From Fusibacter sp. 3D3 (GTDB lineage: Bacteria; Bacillota; Clostridia; Peptostreptococcales; Acidaminobacteraceae), in assembly GCF_001748365.1 (NCBI RefSeq), contig NZ_BDHH01000001.1:109415-173414 (forward strand): a DNA stretch of 64,000 nt, in the 5' to 3' direction. The translations under genes were made by a program, and so were the position numbers. The notes beneath the pieces were generated by a model that was not told where the DNA came from, searched no databases, and saw only the letters and a list, made by a program, of their open reading frames with translations. Below, in pieces: positions 1-9,053 of the stretch. Every line of letters starts with the position of its first letter. Positions within the stretch are counted from its first letter, which is position 1.

Positions 1-971
1 AAAATCATATAGACCATTGTATTTTTTAACAAACTGCCTTCTGATAAGGCCCTTATTAGAGAAAGCGTAAACTGTAATCCTATAAATACCCAGAGGAAAA
101 CCATCGCTATATTTGCGATTTCTATCCATTGTTCTCTTTGATGCGCCACCATGATAAAAGGATCAAAAGTAAAAAATTCTAAAACTTCAATCATAATAGG
201 AAATGAGCCTAAAATCATAACGCTCTTTATATCATTTGGAATATGATCTGAAATACTTTTCTTTGAGTTTTGGCTTTTAATCGCGCTTATGACCAAATAA
301 ATGAACAGGAAAATGCCTAAAATAATCACACCCATTATCCCTGCGTAAAGACTGCTTCTACTCTCAAGAAAAGGGACAATTGCTTTGTATTGATCCGTCA
401 ATTCTTTAAAGACATCATTGGATTCAACAGGCACTTGTAGAACAAATACCCCTTCCCAATTTCCAATAGCTTTCGCATTGTCTAAAATAGTACTTCTGGA
501 ATAGCTTTCAAGATAGATAATCTTCCCATTCCTGATCTCTGTAGCCTCTATCTTATTGCGATCTATTGTCAACCGAAAAGCGTAATCAGATAAGCTTTCC
601 TTATTTTTAAGAGCACTTAAATTGCTATATTGTTCCCCTGTACTATTGTTTTCAATATAATATCTGAAGCTGGACGCGTCCAATAAATTGCTCTGAATCT
701 GATACCATCTTGAAATTAAATCATTGTAATCATATGATTGATTTTCTGCGGCCATTTTTTCTATGGCTTCAGTAGACTTTAAAACCAGTTCTTTTTCAAT
801 CACATTATGGACACGTCTTTGAAATTCATAACTAAAATCCTCCGATTCATATAACCCCGAATAATAAAGGTCTTCATAATGCCCAATAAACAAGAAACTA
901 AGGCTTACCACAAGTACCAATATGGTCAATATAATTTTAACCACTGTTTGCGTAAGCGAACTTCTAACCAA
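1..971 (-). CDS. Sensor histidine kinase, N-terminal part (cut by window edge)
   Basis: An open frame runs from a TTG at 971 to the left edge without a stop, about 323 codons. The TTG overlaps the stop of the response regulator (ATTGGTTAG), which implies translational coupling; no ATG fits near the 5' end. Visible are one membrane segment near residues 8-28, an outside domain of about 190 residues with no domain I recognise, then three further hydrophobic segments (about 222-245, 263-283, 295-317). The phosphoacceptor histidine and ATPase domains would lie beyond the edge, so kinase identity rests on position behind an OmpR-type regulator and on the membrane layout. It probably senses an extracellular or envelope signal. 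The multi-pass arrangement after the sensor domain differs from the usual two-helix HAMP kinase. Confidence 0.6.
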   Translation of the reverse strand, partial: MVRSSLTQTVVKIILTILVLVVSLSFLFIGHYEDLYYSGLYESEDFSYEFQRRVHNVIEKELVLKSTEAIEKMAAENQSYDYNDLISRWYQIQSNLLDASSFRYYIENNSTGEQYSNLSALKNKESLSDYAFRLTIDRNKIEATEIRNGKIIYLESYSRSTILDNAKAIGNWEGVFVLQVPVESNDVFKELTDQYKAIVPFLESRSSLYAGIMGVIILGIFLFIYLVISAIKSQNSKKSISDHIPNDIKSVMILGSFPIMIEVLEFFTFDPFIMVAHQREQWIEIANIAMVFLWVFIGLQFTLSLIRALSEGSLLKNTMVYMI

Positions 972-1671
972 TGTCTTCAATTTTGTAGCCAATGCCCCAC
1001 ACCACCTTTAAGTATTTTGGATTTTTAGGATCAATTTCTATTTTTTCTCTGATACGCCTAATGTGAACCGCTATCGTATTGTCTGCAGCAATTGCATGAT
1101 CTTTCCAAACCTTTTCGTAGATTTCATTTATGGTATATACTCTCCCCTTATTTTTGAGTAAGAGTTCTAGAATACCGAATTCTGTGGCCGTCAGTGAGAT
1201 GATGTCGCCATCCACTGTGACTTCCCTCTTGATTGGATTTAGAATTAATTCTCCTGTTTTGTAAATATTCCCGTAAGTTTCTATCGTTTGACTTTGTCCG
1301 CCGAGTTTCGTATAACGCCTCACTTGAGAGCGCACCCTAGCGATGAGCTCTAAAGGGTTATAGGGTTTGGTTAAATAATCATCCGCCCCCAAGTTAAGAC
1401 CCATAATCTTATCTAAATCCTCTGATTTTGCAGTGACCATGATAATCGGGAAATTGTAGTCCATCCGCATTTTTCTCATAACCTCAAATCCATCCATTTC
1501 AGGCATCATAATATCAAGAAGAAGCAAGTGAATTTCACTTGACTCTATGTATTTTAGAGCTTCCCTCCCATTATATGCCTTTAAAACATGATAACCTTCA
1601 TTTTCTAAAAAAATCTCTACTGAGTTGACAATGGCCATGTCGTCATCACAGATCAATATGGTATGCTTCAC
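964..1671 (-). CDS. OmpR/PhoB-family response regulator
   Basis: DNA-binding response regulator of 235 residues. The receiver domain (1-115) has the acidic cluster D9-D10-D11, phosphoacceptor D53 (LLLLDIMMPEMDGFE), T80 and K102 (LTKPY). A winged-helix output domain follows (about 135-235), with the family pattern AADNTIAVHIRRIREKI and VWGIGYK. I chose the GTG at 1671 because it follows AAGGGGG by seven bases and begins directly at the receiver fold; an upstream start would add 16 residues with no counterpart in the family. The downstream kinase gene overlaps its stop. Targets are unknown. Confidence 0.9.
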   Translation of the reverse strand: MKHTILICDDDMAIVNSVEIFLENEGYHVLKAYNGREALKYIESSEIHLLLLDIMMPEMDGFEVMRKMRMDYNFPIIMVTAKSEDLDKIMGLNLGADDYLTKPYNPLELIARVRSQVRRYTKLGGQSQTIETYGNIYKTGELILNPIKREVTVDGDIISLTATEFGILELLLKNKGRVYTINEIYEKVWKDHAIAADNTIAVHIRRIREKIEIDPKNPKYLKVVWGIGYKIEDIG

Positions 1672-1797
1672 TTTATTTCCCCCTTCATTTATTAAGATTG
1701 CGCACTCTAGAGATATCATACCAAAATATTATGACAAACTGCTTCACAATATTCTTACAAATTTCTTAAGATCACGATCTGCCAAACTATTAAAAAA

Positions 1798-1909
1798 AGA
1801 GTGTCAAAATCCAGTTTCGCTCGAATAATCTACCCTTATGTTCTATCGTATACATTCCGTAAACGCATCATAGGGGAGATTGTTGCTCAACTTTTGGTTT
1901 TGACACTCT
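1798..1909. repeat. 112-bp dyad repeat element, copy 1
   Basis: A near-palindromic intergenic element. The outer arms are AGAGTGTCAAAA (1798-1809) and TTTTGACACTCT (1898-1909). The inner arms are AATCTACCCTTATG (1827-1840) and CATAGGGGAGATT (1869-1881). A second copy of the same design lies at 40791-40910 and shares the segments GTAAACG and GTTGCTCAACTTTTGG. It contains no gene. It lies just beyond the galM 3' end and upstream of the response regulator, so it may act as a transcript-end hairpin or be a small non-autonomous mobile element. Confidence 0.7.
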
Positions 1910-1969
1910 AATCTAAAATTCTACTTTAAATCTTTGGGTTTACGCCAGCACACTTTACACCTGCTCGCC

Positions 1970-2959
1970 TTACGCCTCCACACCAAATGCAATGCTTGTC
2001 TCATTTAAGTAAGCTTCATCAGCATCCAAAACATAAATTTGATTTGGATAGCCTTGCGTTTCAAAACAAATGGCTTTATGTGTCCTGTATGGGCCGTTAT
2101 TGGAATAGATCACCACAGCTTCTTGATTCGTCGTAATGCTCATAACACGACCAGACTTTGGATCTTTATAAACCACATCGGGCATCTCTTCATCCACTTT
2201 AAACTCTATACAAAACGGGTGATCTAAACCCTTTTCAAGTGCTTTTTCAAGGGTTGCACTGTGCGTAAAGTCAAAGTCAGAATCTAAACAACTCACTAAA
2301 TCTTCGATAGGCAGACCATGTGCGTCTATTGCTTTATAGTATTCCGCATTGACAAAGAGTTCATGTTGTCCAATCTCATCTAACACGGCTCCAGACAAGT
2401 TGTAATAATTATGATTGGTAAGGTTCAGGGTACAACTTCTATCCGTCTCCGCTTCATAGATGATCTTTAAGGTGTCCTCATTGCTCAATCGATAAATCGC
2501 TCTTATGTTAATATTGCCTGGAAAACCATCTTCGAGATGACAATGGTGTGTTTTGAGAATAACTTCTTCAAACTCGCAAGTGGCCCTAAAAGATTCAAGT
2601 TTCCAAATCTTTGCGTGAAGACCATTGGGCCCGCCATGAAGACAGTTGATATCATTATTGACTGGCACTTTATATGAAATGTCATCCATTATAAATGCCC
2701 CATCTCTTATACGTCCAGCTGTCAGTCCAATACTGGCATTTAAATAATATGGATTTTCGATATAGTCTTCAATATGATCATAAGTCAACAAAATATTCTC
2801 GAGTTTTCCAGTTCGATCTGGTGTCACAATACTCAGTAGAGTCCCCCCGAGCGTCAATAATTCCACAGAAATATCATTTTGATTTTTAAGTTTTATGCGA
2901 TGGATTTCTTTTCCAAAATGTTCACTTAATTGCGCCTCTTTTATCACTTCAACACTCAT
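1970..2959 (-). CDS. galM: Galactose mutarotase (aldose 1-epimerase)
   Basis: Converts beta-D-galactose to the alpha anomer used by galactokinase; cytoplasmic. The 329-residue protein is a little shorter than the usual 340-350. Family motifs are NHNYYNLSG (active-site histidine region), LHGGPNGLHAKIW, and near the C-terminus CFETQGYPN, which carries the catalytic glutamate. The ATG at 2959 follows GGAGGTGA. It is the last gene of galE-galK-galT-galM on the minus strand, 41 bases after galT, so it is probably expressed with them. Identification is firm. Confidence 0.93.
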   Translation of the reverse strand: MSVEVIKEAQLSEHFGKEIHRIKLKNQNDISVELLTLGGTLLSIVTPDRTGKLENILLTYDHIEDYIENPYYLNASIGLTAGRIRDGAFIMDDISYKVPVNNDINCLHGGPNGLHAKIWKLESFRATCEFEEVILKTHHCHLEDGFPGNINIRAIYRLSNEDTLKIIYEAETDRSCTLNLTNHNYYNLSGAVLDEIGQHELFVNAEYYKAIDAHGLPIEDLVSCLDSDFDFTHSATLEKALEKGLDHPFCIEFKVDEEMPDVVYKDPKSGRVMSITTNQEAVVIYSNNGPYRTHKAICFETQGYPNQIYVLDADEAYLNETSIAFGVEA

Positions 2960-3000
2960 ACTGTCACCTCCGTTTATTCATATGATACAACCCTTTAGCG

Positions 3001-4566
3001 CTATAGGCCACAGCCTCTTTTCAAGAAAGTTAACATGCCCTCAGATTTTGATTTATACACACCTGCATCCCTTAAAACCAAAGCAAATTTATGGCCAATC
3101 TGATCTTTTAAGTACAACTCCATTGCAATGCGCTTTTCAGATATGTTTTTAGTCTGATCGGCAAGGATCGCATCTATTTCAGGCCTTAACTGCATAAGCC
3201 AAACCACATGCTTTTCAATTTCAGAATGCGCCGTACACGCCTCAATATCCAATTGACCCGCCTTTATAGCCATGTTTATAATCTCGTCCATTTCCTGAAC
3301 CAATCGACTTGGCAATACGGCAAGTCCCATGACCTCAATCAGACCAATGTTCTCTCTCTTTATGTGGTGATGTGCTCTATGCGGGTGAAAAAGGCCCTCT
3401 GGATGCGCCTCTGTCTTTCTATTATTTCTAAGTGCGAGATACATTTCATATATCTCGCCATTTTTTCTAAGAATCGGCGTAATGGTGTTATGGCGTTCGT
3501 CTGTATATGCGAAAAGCGCTACACTTTCGTCACTGTAATCGATCCATGATTTTAAAATAAGATCCGAGATTTCAATAATTTGTGCTCTAGACTTCGAGCA
3601 AACTTTTAATACAGAAAGTGGCCAATTGAGGACTTCAATCACTACATTTTCATAAGTTTTGGGTTTATGGACATGCAGTGTTTGGGCACGCATCATAGGC
3701 ATTTCATAGCATCCCGCTTGATAGTGATCATGTGTGAGAATAGATCCCCCAACGGTGTGTAAGTCCGCATTTGAACCAATAAAGTAATGCGGCATGACGT
3801 CCACAAAATCACAGAGTCTTATAAACGTATGTCGATCAATTTTCATGCTTCGATGTTCGTGACAGAGCACAATTGCATGTTCGTTATAATACACATATGG
3901 TGAATATTGGAGGTACCAAGGTTCGTGATCAAGTGCCATCTCAACAACACGGTGATTTTGCCTAGCGGGATGGTTGATATTGCCTTGATAGCCTGCATTT
4001 TCAACGCACAATAAGCACTTCGGATATTTAGAGGCCTTTACATTTTTTTGCAGTGCAATTTCTTTGGGATCTTTTTCGGGTTTCGATAAATTGATCGTGA
4101 TATCTAAGGCACCATACGGAGAGGTTGCCTTCCAGTTTACATTTTTGGATACTCGATCCATTCTGATGTAAGTTGACGCATTCGATAGCGCATAAAAATA
4201 CTTTGATGCAGCTTGAGGAGACTGCCTATGCTTTTCATAAAATAGCCTGTTGACTTCTGACATTCTCGGCATGAGCTTTGACATGATTTCAGCTTGAAAA
4301 CTCTCGACTTCATACAAAAACTCCAATGAACGACCGAGTGCTTTCGCATCTTCTGTAATCAAATCCAAAAGTTTATAAATTTCAAATAAATCTTCAAAGT
4401 GCCATGGTTCTTTATCTTGTGATGCCGCAAGAACGGCATCCAAATCAGCCTCTATGCCGAGTAACTTCCACAGCTCATTCCGAGCCACAAAAATATCTGT
4501 CTTTTGAATCAATTCGTGAGCAACGCCATAATCCAACAGCGTCTCAATATGCTTAAAAACTTTCAT
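3001..4566 (-). CDS. galT: UTP/UDP-glucose-hexose-1-phosphate uridylyltransferase, type 2
   Basis: Transfers UMP from UDP-glucose to galactose-1-phosphate, giving UDP-galactose and glucose-1-phosphate. The sequence belongs to the long Gram-positive GalT2 class (about 500 residues), not the 350-residue HIT-type enterobacterial form. Visible hallmarks are CLLCVENAGYQG, the histidine-rich stretch GGSILTHDHYQAGCYEMP, and PHRAHHHIKRENIGLIEVMG. I prefer the ATG at 4566, which follows AGGAGC inside the end of galK, over the ATG six codons upstream that has no good ribosome site. It overlaps galK by 14 bases, consistent with coupling. The glucose-1-phosphate produced could feed the glycogen genes at 24-34 kb. 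Confidence 0.92.
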   Translation of the reverse strand: MKVFKHIETLLDYGVAHELIQKTDIFVARNELWKLLGIEADLDAVLAASQDKEPWHFEDLFEIYKLLDLITEDAKALGRSLEFLYEVESFQAEIMSKLMPRMSEVNRLFYEKHRQSPQAASKYFYALSNASTYIRMDRVSKNVNWKATSPYGALDITINLSKPEKDPKEIALQKNVKASKYPKCLLCVENAGYQGNINHPARQNHRVVEMALDHEPWYLQYSPYVYYNEHAIVLCHEHRSMKIDRHTFIRLCDFVDVMPHYFIGSNADLHTVGGSILTHDHYQAGCYEMPMMRAQTLHVHKPKTYENVVIEVLNWPLSVLKVCSKSRAQIIEISDLILKSWIDYSDESVALFAYTDERHNTITPILRKNGEIYEMYLALRNNRKTEAHPEGLFHPHRAHHHIKRENIGLIEVMGLAVLPSRLVQEMDEIINMAIKAGQLDIEACTAHSEIEKHVVWLMQLRPEIDAILADQTKNISEKRIAMELYLKDQIGHKFALVLRDAGVYKSKSEGMLTFLKRGCGL

Positions 4567-5761
4567 GTATTGCTCCTGTTCCATCCGAAATTTCAGCTAT
4601 ATAAAAGTCAGCTTTTAACCCAGTCTTATCATTATAAGATCTACCCACTTTCTCAATATAATAATCACATTTGTCTTTTTCAACAAGTGCGATGGCACAG
4701 CCTCCAAATCCAGCACCTGTCATTCTTGCGCCTAAAACACCCCTAATGTTCCGACTAAGGTCTACGATGATGTCAAGCTCTTTACAGCTCACCTGAAAAT
4801 AATTTTTAAGGGATTCGTGAGAACTGTACATCCACTCGCCAAACTCTATGAGATTCCCACTGCTCAGCGCTTTTTTACTTTCATGCGTTCTAAAATTCTC
4901 CACGACCGAATGATACGCGCGCTTGTAAACTGCATCATCACTCAAAAGCTCTGCAACTTCTAAAAATTCGATGGGGGTAAGATCACAAAGATATTTGATG
5001 GGTCTTTTATGGAATCCTTTTTGAATTAACTTAAACGCAATTTCGCATTCTTTTCTTCTTGTATTATATTCTGAATCCACAAGACCGCGTTTTTTATTGG
5101 TGTTGATAATCATCAAACAATAGTCCTTTAATGCCGCTGGCACGAGTTCATAGGTCAAGGTGTCACAATTCAAGAAAACCGCGTGATCTTTTGCCCCTTG
5201 AGCAATCGAAAACTGATCCATAATCCCACAGTTGACGCCGTTGAATTCATTTTCAGATTTCTGACACAAAAGTGCAATTTCAGTTTTAGTGAGCCCAAAA
5301 GATAAGTAATCATTGATCAGAGTCGCCGTCAAAACTTCAATTGAAGCAGAGGATGAAAGTCCTGCCCCGTTTGGTAAATCACCATAAAATAGTATATTGA
5401 ACCCGTTTTCGATCGCATGACCCCGTTTTATAAATTCATTGAATATCCCCATAGGATAATTTGCCCAATCCATTGCGGGTTCATTTTCAATTTGATCAAG
5501 TTCAAAAGATAGAATCCCCATCTCTTCAAAGTTCATCGACATGACTTTAACGCTTGAATCCTGTCTTCTAGAAACCACAGCGTATGTCCCCAAATTAATC
5601 GCACAAGGTAAAACCATCCCCCCATTATAATCGATATGCTCACCAATCAGATTCACGCGTCCTGGTGAAAAATAAGTCTTAACGGCTACTTGTGTTTTAG
5701 ACTGCGAAAGATCTTCTTTATAAATATTATAAAACTTATATTTTAATGTGCTCAATTCCAT
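4553..5761 (-). CDS. galK: Galactokinase
   Basis: GHMP-family kinase of 402 residues that phosphorylates alpha-D-galactose at C1. Motifs in order: the galactokinase signature GRVNLIGEHIDYNGG (about residue 35), the ATP-binding motif LPNGAGLSSSASIE (about 130), NGVNCGIMDQF with the catalytic aspartate region, and the C-terminal MTGAGFGGCAIALV. The ATG follows AGAGGTGA by five bases. The gene begins 10 bases after galE and overlaps galT at its end. Confidence 0.95.
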   Translation of the reverse strand: MELSTLKYKFYNIYKEDLSQSKTQVAVKTYFSPGRVNLIGEHIDYNGGMVLPCAINLGTYAVVSRRQDSSVKVMSMNFEEMGILSFELDQIENEPAMDWANYPMGIFNEFIKRGHAIENGFNILFYGDLPNGAGLSSSASIEVLTATLINDYLSFGLTKTEIALLCQKSENEFNGVNCGIMDQFSIAQGAKDHAVFLNCDTLTYELVPAALKDYCLMIINTNKKRGLVDSEYNTRRKECEIAFKLIQKGFHKRPIKYLCDLTPIEFLEVAELLSDDAVYKRAYHSVVENFRTHESKKALSSGNLIEFGEWMYSSHESLKNYFQVSCKELDIIVDLSRNIRGVLGARMTGAGFGGCAIALVEKDKCDYYIEKVGRSYNDKTGLKADFYIAEISDGTGAIHESF

Positions 5762-5771
5762 TCAATCACCT

Positions 5772-6758
5772 CTATTTTGGATAGCCATTTGGCTTGCTGA
5801 CATGAAAACGCCAAGCGTCTTCAATTATTTCTCTGACATTTGTGTGCTTTGGTGCCCATTTCAAAATAGTCTTCGCTTTATCGGGCGATGCAATAAGGAC
5901 TGATGGATCCCCAGTTCTTCTAGGTGCTATTATGGTTTTAATGGGTTTTCCCGTAACTTCCATCGCGACTTCAATGACTTCTTTTACTGAGAAGCCCTCT
6001 CCGCTGCCAAGATTAAAAATATTGCTCTCATGCCCTGCTCTGAGATAATTTAGTGCCAATAAATGTGCATGAACTAAGTCAATCACATGAATATAGTCCC
6101 TAATACAAGTCCCATCCTTTGTGGGATAATCATCTCCATAAATGGAAATTGCCTCTCTCTTGCCTAAAGGTACTTGCAAAACAAGCGGAATGAGATGTGT
6201 TTCAACGGTATGTGCTTCGCCAATATCACCTGATTTATCGGCTCCAGCAACATTGAAATACCGTAGCGAAACAAATTTTATACCGTGAGCAATATCTGCC
6301 CATTTGAACATTTTTTCCATCATAAGCTTGGATTCCCCATATGGATTAGTAGGAAGCGTTTCATTGGCTTCCGTGATCGGTACGATTTGAGGTTCTCCGT
6401 AAACTGCAGCCGTAGATGAAAAAATGATTTTTTTTACATTATAATCTCTCATAACCTTTAATAAAACATTTGCACCATAAACATTGTTTTCAAAGTACTT
6501 AAGCGGATTTTCACAGGATTCTCCCACCAGTGAATTGGCACTAAAATGCATGACAGCCTCTATTTCATGTGCTTTAAATACTGCGGCAAGTGCCTCTTCG
6601 TTTCTAATATCCACCTGATGAAAAAGCGCATTTTCATTAACAGATCCCAAATGTCCGGTCTCCAAATTGTCCACCACCACAACGGACTCGCCATTTTCAA
6701 TTAACATTTTTACCGCATGGCTTCCAATATAGCCTGCGCCACCTAAAACTAGTATCAT
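5772..6758 (-). CDS. galE: UDP-glucose 4-epimerase
   Basis: NAD-dependent short-chain dehydrogenase-type epimerase of 328 residues, interconverting UDP-galactose and UDP-glucose. The N-terminal Rossmann motif is GGAGYIGSHAV, the catalytic pair is in the Y-x3-K motif NPYGESK, and SSTAAVYG supplies the conserved serine. The ATG at 6758 directly precedes the Rossmann strand and follows AAGGAGA; a longer reading from 6803 would add 15 residues unlike the family and lacks a ribosome site. It is the first gene of the operon, behind a recognisable promoter. Confidence 0.94.
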   Translation of the reverse strand: MILVLGGAGYIGSHAVKMLIENGESVVVVDNLETGHLGSVNENALFHQVDIRNEEALAAVFKAHEIEAVMHFSANSLVGESCENPLKYFENNVYGANVLLKVMRDYNVKKIIFSSTAAVYGEPQIVPITEANETLPTNPYGESKLMMEKMFKWADIAHGIKFVSLRYFNVAGADKSGDIGEAHTVETHLIPLVLQVPLGKREAISIYGDDYPTKDGTCIRDYIHVIDLVHAHLLALNYLRAGHESNIFNLGSGEGFSVKEVIEVAMEVTGKPIKTIIAPRRTGDPSVLIASPDKAKTILKWAPKHTNVREIIEDAWRFHVSKPNGYPK

Positions 6759-6798
6759 CACAGTCTCCTTTTTTAAATCAAAGCGTATTTCTAAAAAT

Positions 6799-6826
6799 AT
6801 CATATCACAACCAAAAATTATTTCAA
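6799..6826 (-). promoter_or_regulatory. Probable gal operon promoter
   Basis: On the minus strand TTGAAA (6826-6821), a 16-base spacer and TATGAT (6804-6799) form a sigma-A type promoter about 40 bases upstream of galE. TTGACG a little further upstream is an alternative -35 but has poorer spacing. Confidence 0.5.
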
Positions 6827-6833
6827 TATCGTC

Positions 6834-6871
6834 AAGTAAATATTTATCTGGAATTTAATAAATATTTACTT
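6834..6871. promoter_or_regulatory. Perfect 14-bp inverted repeat upstream of galE
   Basis: AAGTAAATATTTAT, a 10-base gap, then ATAAATATTTACTT. Each arm also contains the smaller palindrome TAAATATTTA. It lies immediately upstream of the -35 element, the usual place for an activator; looping with a second site could also repress. No regulator gene adjoins the operon, so the binding protein is unknown. Confidence 0.45.
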
Positions 6872-6880
6872 AAATAAAAC

Positions 6881-6920
6881 AAAAGCCATTTGACTCTAAA
6901 TTCAAGTCAGATGGCTTTTA
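6881..6920 (-). terminator. Rho-independent terminator after the DUF4130 gene
   Basis: The stem AAAAGCCATTTGACT / AGTCAGATGGCTTTT (one mismatch) is followed on the minus strand by a T-rich tail, just after the stop of the gene ending at 6928. Confidence 0.8.
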
Positions 6921-6927
6921 ATAGCTT

Positions 6928-7680
6928 TTAATCGTTTTTAAACGTCTTTTCAGTTAAAAATTTCCAATACTTTTTCGGCATAAAATTCATTTGGCATTTT
7001 GGGTTCTTTCTCTCCGTTATGGCAATATGATCAAAGTATCGCTTCCAAAGTTCCTGATACTTTGCTTCCTCTTCTGAAAATTTGAGCTGCTCATAAGCCT
7101 CTATTGACTGTAAGAACCATTTGATACCATCATAGAAAGCCCCTATTCCCCTCTTGGTGTCATGAATGACCCACAGTTGGTCCTTAAGGCGTTCGGCGAA
7201 ATGTGGCGCGAGTATCCCCGTCAAATCGTAGGTAGGCTCATACTGCGCGTAGTAGATGTCTTGATCGAGCTGTGCAAATCTCAAAAGTCCAAGCATCAAG
7301 TGTGATTCTCTTGCAACGGCTCTATAGCATTTATAGAGATTAAAAATAGCTTCATCACTTAAACACTCTATGGCGTTACACCCAAGTTTATAAGCTCTTT
7401 TTAAAAATTTAAACAGTAGGGTGCCATAATCAGGCGATTCATAAAGATAACTGTAAAGCACCACTTTGAAGCCCTCTTCTCCAAAAGTATCCATGATTGA
7501 TCTTGCTACTTTATATGCTTGATCGCGGTCACAGATCACCATTTGATAGGAACACCAGAGTTTCATTTGGTATGTCTTAGCGTACAAGAGCTGATCCTTT
7601 TCAACACTGGCTTTATTGTGAAACATCAGGTAGATTCCAGTCAAAACGCCCTCGAAGCTGCCATCATGTAAGTAATCCAT
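6928..7680 (-). CDS. DUF4130 / TIGR03915 family probable DNA-metabolism protein
   Basis: A 250-residue soluble protein of the family that is nearly always encoded beside the TIGR03916 radical-SAM protein; here it starts inside the end of that gene. It has aromatic-rich motifs such as SYQMVICDRDQAYKVARSI and a C-terminal CQMNFMPKKYWKFLTEK. The family resembles part of uracil-DNA-glycosylase-associated proteins and is annotated as putative DNA repair, with no proven reaction. I chose the ATG at 7680, five bases after GGGGGTGA; a GTG three codons upstream lies within that ribosome site. The overlap and shared LexA-like box imply that the two proteins act together. Confidence 0.8.
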   Translation of the reverse strand: MDYLHDGSFEGVLTGIYLMFHNKASVEKDQLLYAKTYQMKLWCSYQMVICDRDQAYKVARSIMDTFGEEGFKVVLYSYLYESPDYGTLLFKFLKRAYKLGCNAIECLSDEAIFNLYKCYRAVARESHLMLGLLRFAQLDQDIYYAQYEPTYDLTGILAPHFAERLKDQLWVIHDTKRGIGAFYDGIKWFLQSIEAYEQLKFSEEEAKYQELWKRYFDHIAITERKNPKCQMNFMPKKYWKFLTEKTFKND

Positions 7681-8953
7681 AAGTGTCACCCCCAGTTGTG
7701 ATTATGGGTGTCTTTATGCCAAATGCCTCTGGATATAAGTCACTGAGGCTCATCTGGCTCTGCTTAGGTTTATCCAGTAATATTTGTTTGAGCCTAAAAG
7801 GTTCTAAATCCCCAGCACCGAAATATTGCCCTTTGCATGTAATAAAGTACTTTGCACGTTTTAAAACGACACCCATTTTTTTAAGCGACTCATAGGAAAC
7901 AAATCCAAAACGCCTCGCCGCCATAATGCGTCTTGCAGAAGTATTCCCAATGCCTGGTATTCTTAATAATTCTAGAAAGCTCACTTGATTTACTTCCATC
8001 GGAAACAAGTGCATATTTCGGAGCGCCCACTGACATTTGGGATCCACCAGCATATCTAAATTTGGATGTGCTTCATTCACGATTTCATCCGCTTTAAAGC
8101 CATAATATCTCAAGAGCCAATCCGCTTGATAAATACGATGTTCTCTTTGAAGTGGTGGCACTTTATGAGGCACTATATCGGGATGGTTGTTCACAGGAAC
8201 ATAAGCTGAATAATAGACCCTTTTGAGTGCCATCTTATCGTATAGCGCTTCTGAGAGCTTGACGATGTGATAGTCTGTCTCATTTGTAGAACCTACGATA
8301 AGCTGCGTCGATTGACCTGCTGGTACAAACAATTCTTTATGACGCTTTTCAAATTTATGCTGATCAATCTGATTTTTTATGAGTTTCATCGGCCCCAGTA
8401 TGGATTGACGATCCTTTTGAGGGGCTAATAATTTAAGTCCACTGGTTGTAGGTAATTCGATGTTAATGCTCATACGATCTACATAGAGTCCCGCTTCTTT
8501 GATCAGTTTATCATCAGCGCCAGGAATGCCTTTTAAATGGATATAGCCTTGAAAATTTTCCTCTGTTCGCAACCGCTTCACGACCATTAAAAGCCTTTCC
8601 ATGGTATAGTTGGGATTCCGTGTTACGGCTGAACTCAAAAATAAACCTTCTATGTAATTCCGTCTGTAGAAGTTAATGGTTAAAGCCACAATTTCTTCTG
8701 GTTCAAATTCAGCACGTGGAAAGTCATTTGACAACCGATTGACGCAATAGGCACAATCGTAGGCACATTTATTGGACATCAAAATTTTTAGAAGTGAAAT
8801 ACATCTTCCATCATCACCCCAACTATGGCAAATGCCCGCTTTAGTGGCATTGCCAAGGCCACCCGTATTGGCCCTTTCACTGCCACTAGATGAACATGAT
8901 ACATCATACTTGGCAGCATCGGCTAATATTTCAAGTTTTTCATAAATTTCCAT
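7664..8953 (-). CDS. Radical-SAM putative DNA modification/repair protein (TIGR03916)
   Basis: A 429-residue radical-SAM enzyme. The cluster motif C-x3-C-x2-C is visible in CAYDCAYCVNRL (about residue 65). Further C-terminal, IPGIGNTSARRIMAARRFG is a helix-hairpin-helix typical of non-specific DNA binding. The early motif CSSSGSER is conserved in the family. The ATG at 8953 is five bases after GGAGG; a TTG four codons earlier would be buried in that ribosome site. Its partner is the DUF4130 gene that overlaps it. The substrate is unknown; DNA contact is suggested by the hairpin motif and by the SOS-type operator at the promoter. Confidence 0.85.
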   Translation of the reverse strand: MEIYEKLEILADAAKYDVSCSSSGSERANTGGLGNATKAGICHSWGDDGRCISLLKILMSNKCAYDCAYCVNRLSNDFPRAEFEPEEIVALTINFYRRNYIEGLFLSSAVTRNPNYTMERLLMVVKRLRTEENFQGYIHLKGIPGADDKLIKEAGLYVDRMSINIELPTTSGLKLLAPQKDRQSILGPMKLIKNQIDQHKFEKRHKELFVPAGQSTQLIVGSTNETDYHIVKLSEALYDKMALKRVYYSAYVPVNNHPDIVPHKVPPLQREHRIYQADWLLRYYGFKADEIVNEAHPNLDMLVDPKCQWALRNMHLFPMEVNQVSFLELLRIPGIGNTSARRIMAARRFGFVSYESLKKMGVVLKRAKYFITCKGQYFGAGDLEPFRLKQILLDKPKQSQMSLSDLYPEAFGIKTPIITTGGDTYGLLT

Positions 8954-8967
8954 GACATCCTCCAAAT

Positions 8968-8981
8968 AGAACGTGTGTTCT
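8968..8981. promoter_or_regulatory. LexA (SOS) box
   Basis: AGAACGTGTGTTCT is a dyad of the Gram-positive LexA/DinR type GAAC-N4-GTTC. It lies at the predicted transcription start, between the -10 element and the ribosome site of the radical-SAM gene, where repressor binding would block initiation. Confidence 0.65.
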
Positions 8982-8987
8982 TGTTCG

Positions 8988-9015
8988 ATTATATCATATC
9001 TGTTTCATATTGCAA
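8988..9015 (-). promoter_or_regulatory. Promoter of the radical-SAM/DUF4130 pair
   Basis: On the minus strand TTGCAA (9015-9010), a 16-base spacer and consensus TATAAT (8993-8988). The predicted start falls at about 8981, inside the LexA-like box. Confidence 0.6.
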
Positions 9016-9019
9016 GTAT

Positions 9020-9034
9020 AGAGTGTCAAAAACC
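9020..9034. repeat. Isolated end of the dyad repeat family
   Basis: AGAGTGTCAAAAACC matches the left end of the elements at 1798 and 40791, but no right half follows. It sits beside a terminator, like the similar fragment at 37529-37545. Confidence 0.4.
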
Positions 9035-9053
9035 AAGTACTGAATTCATACAT

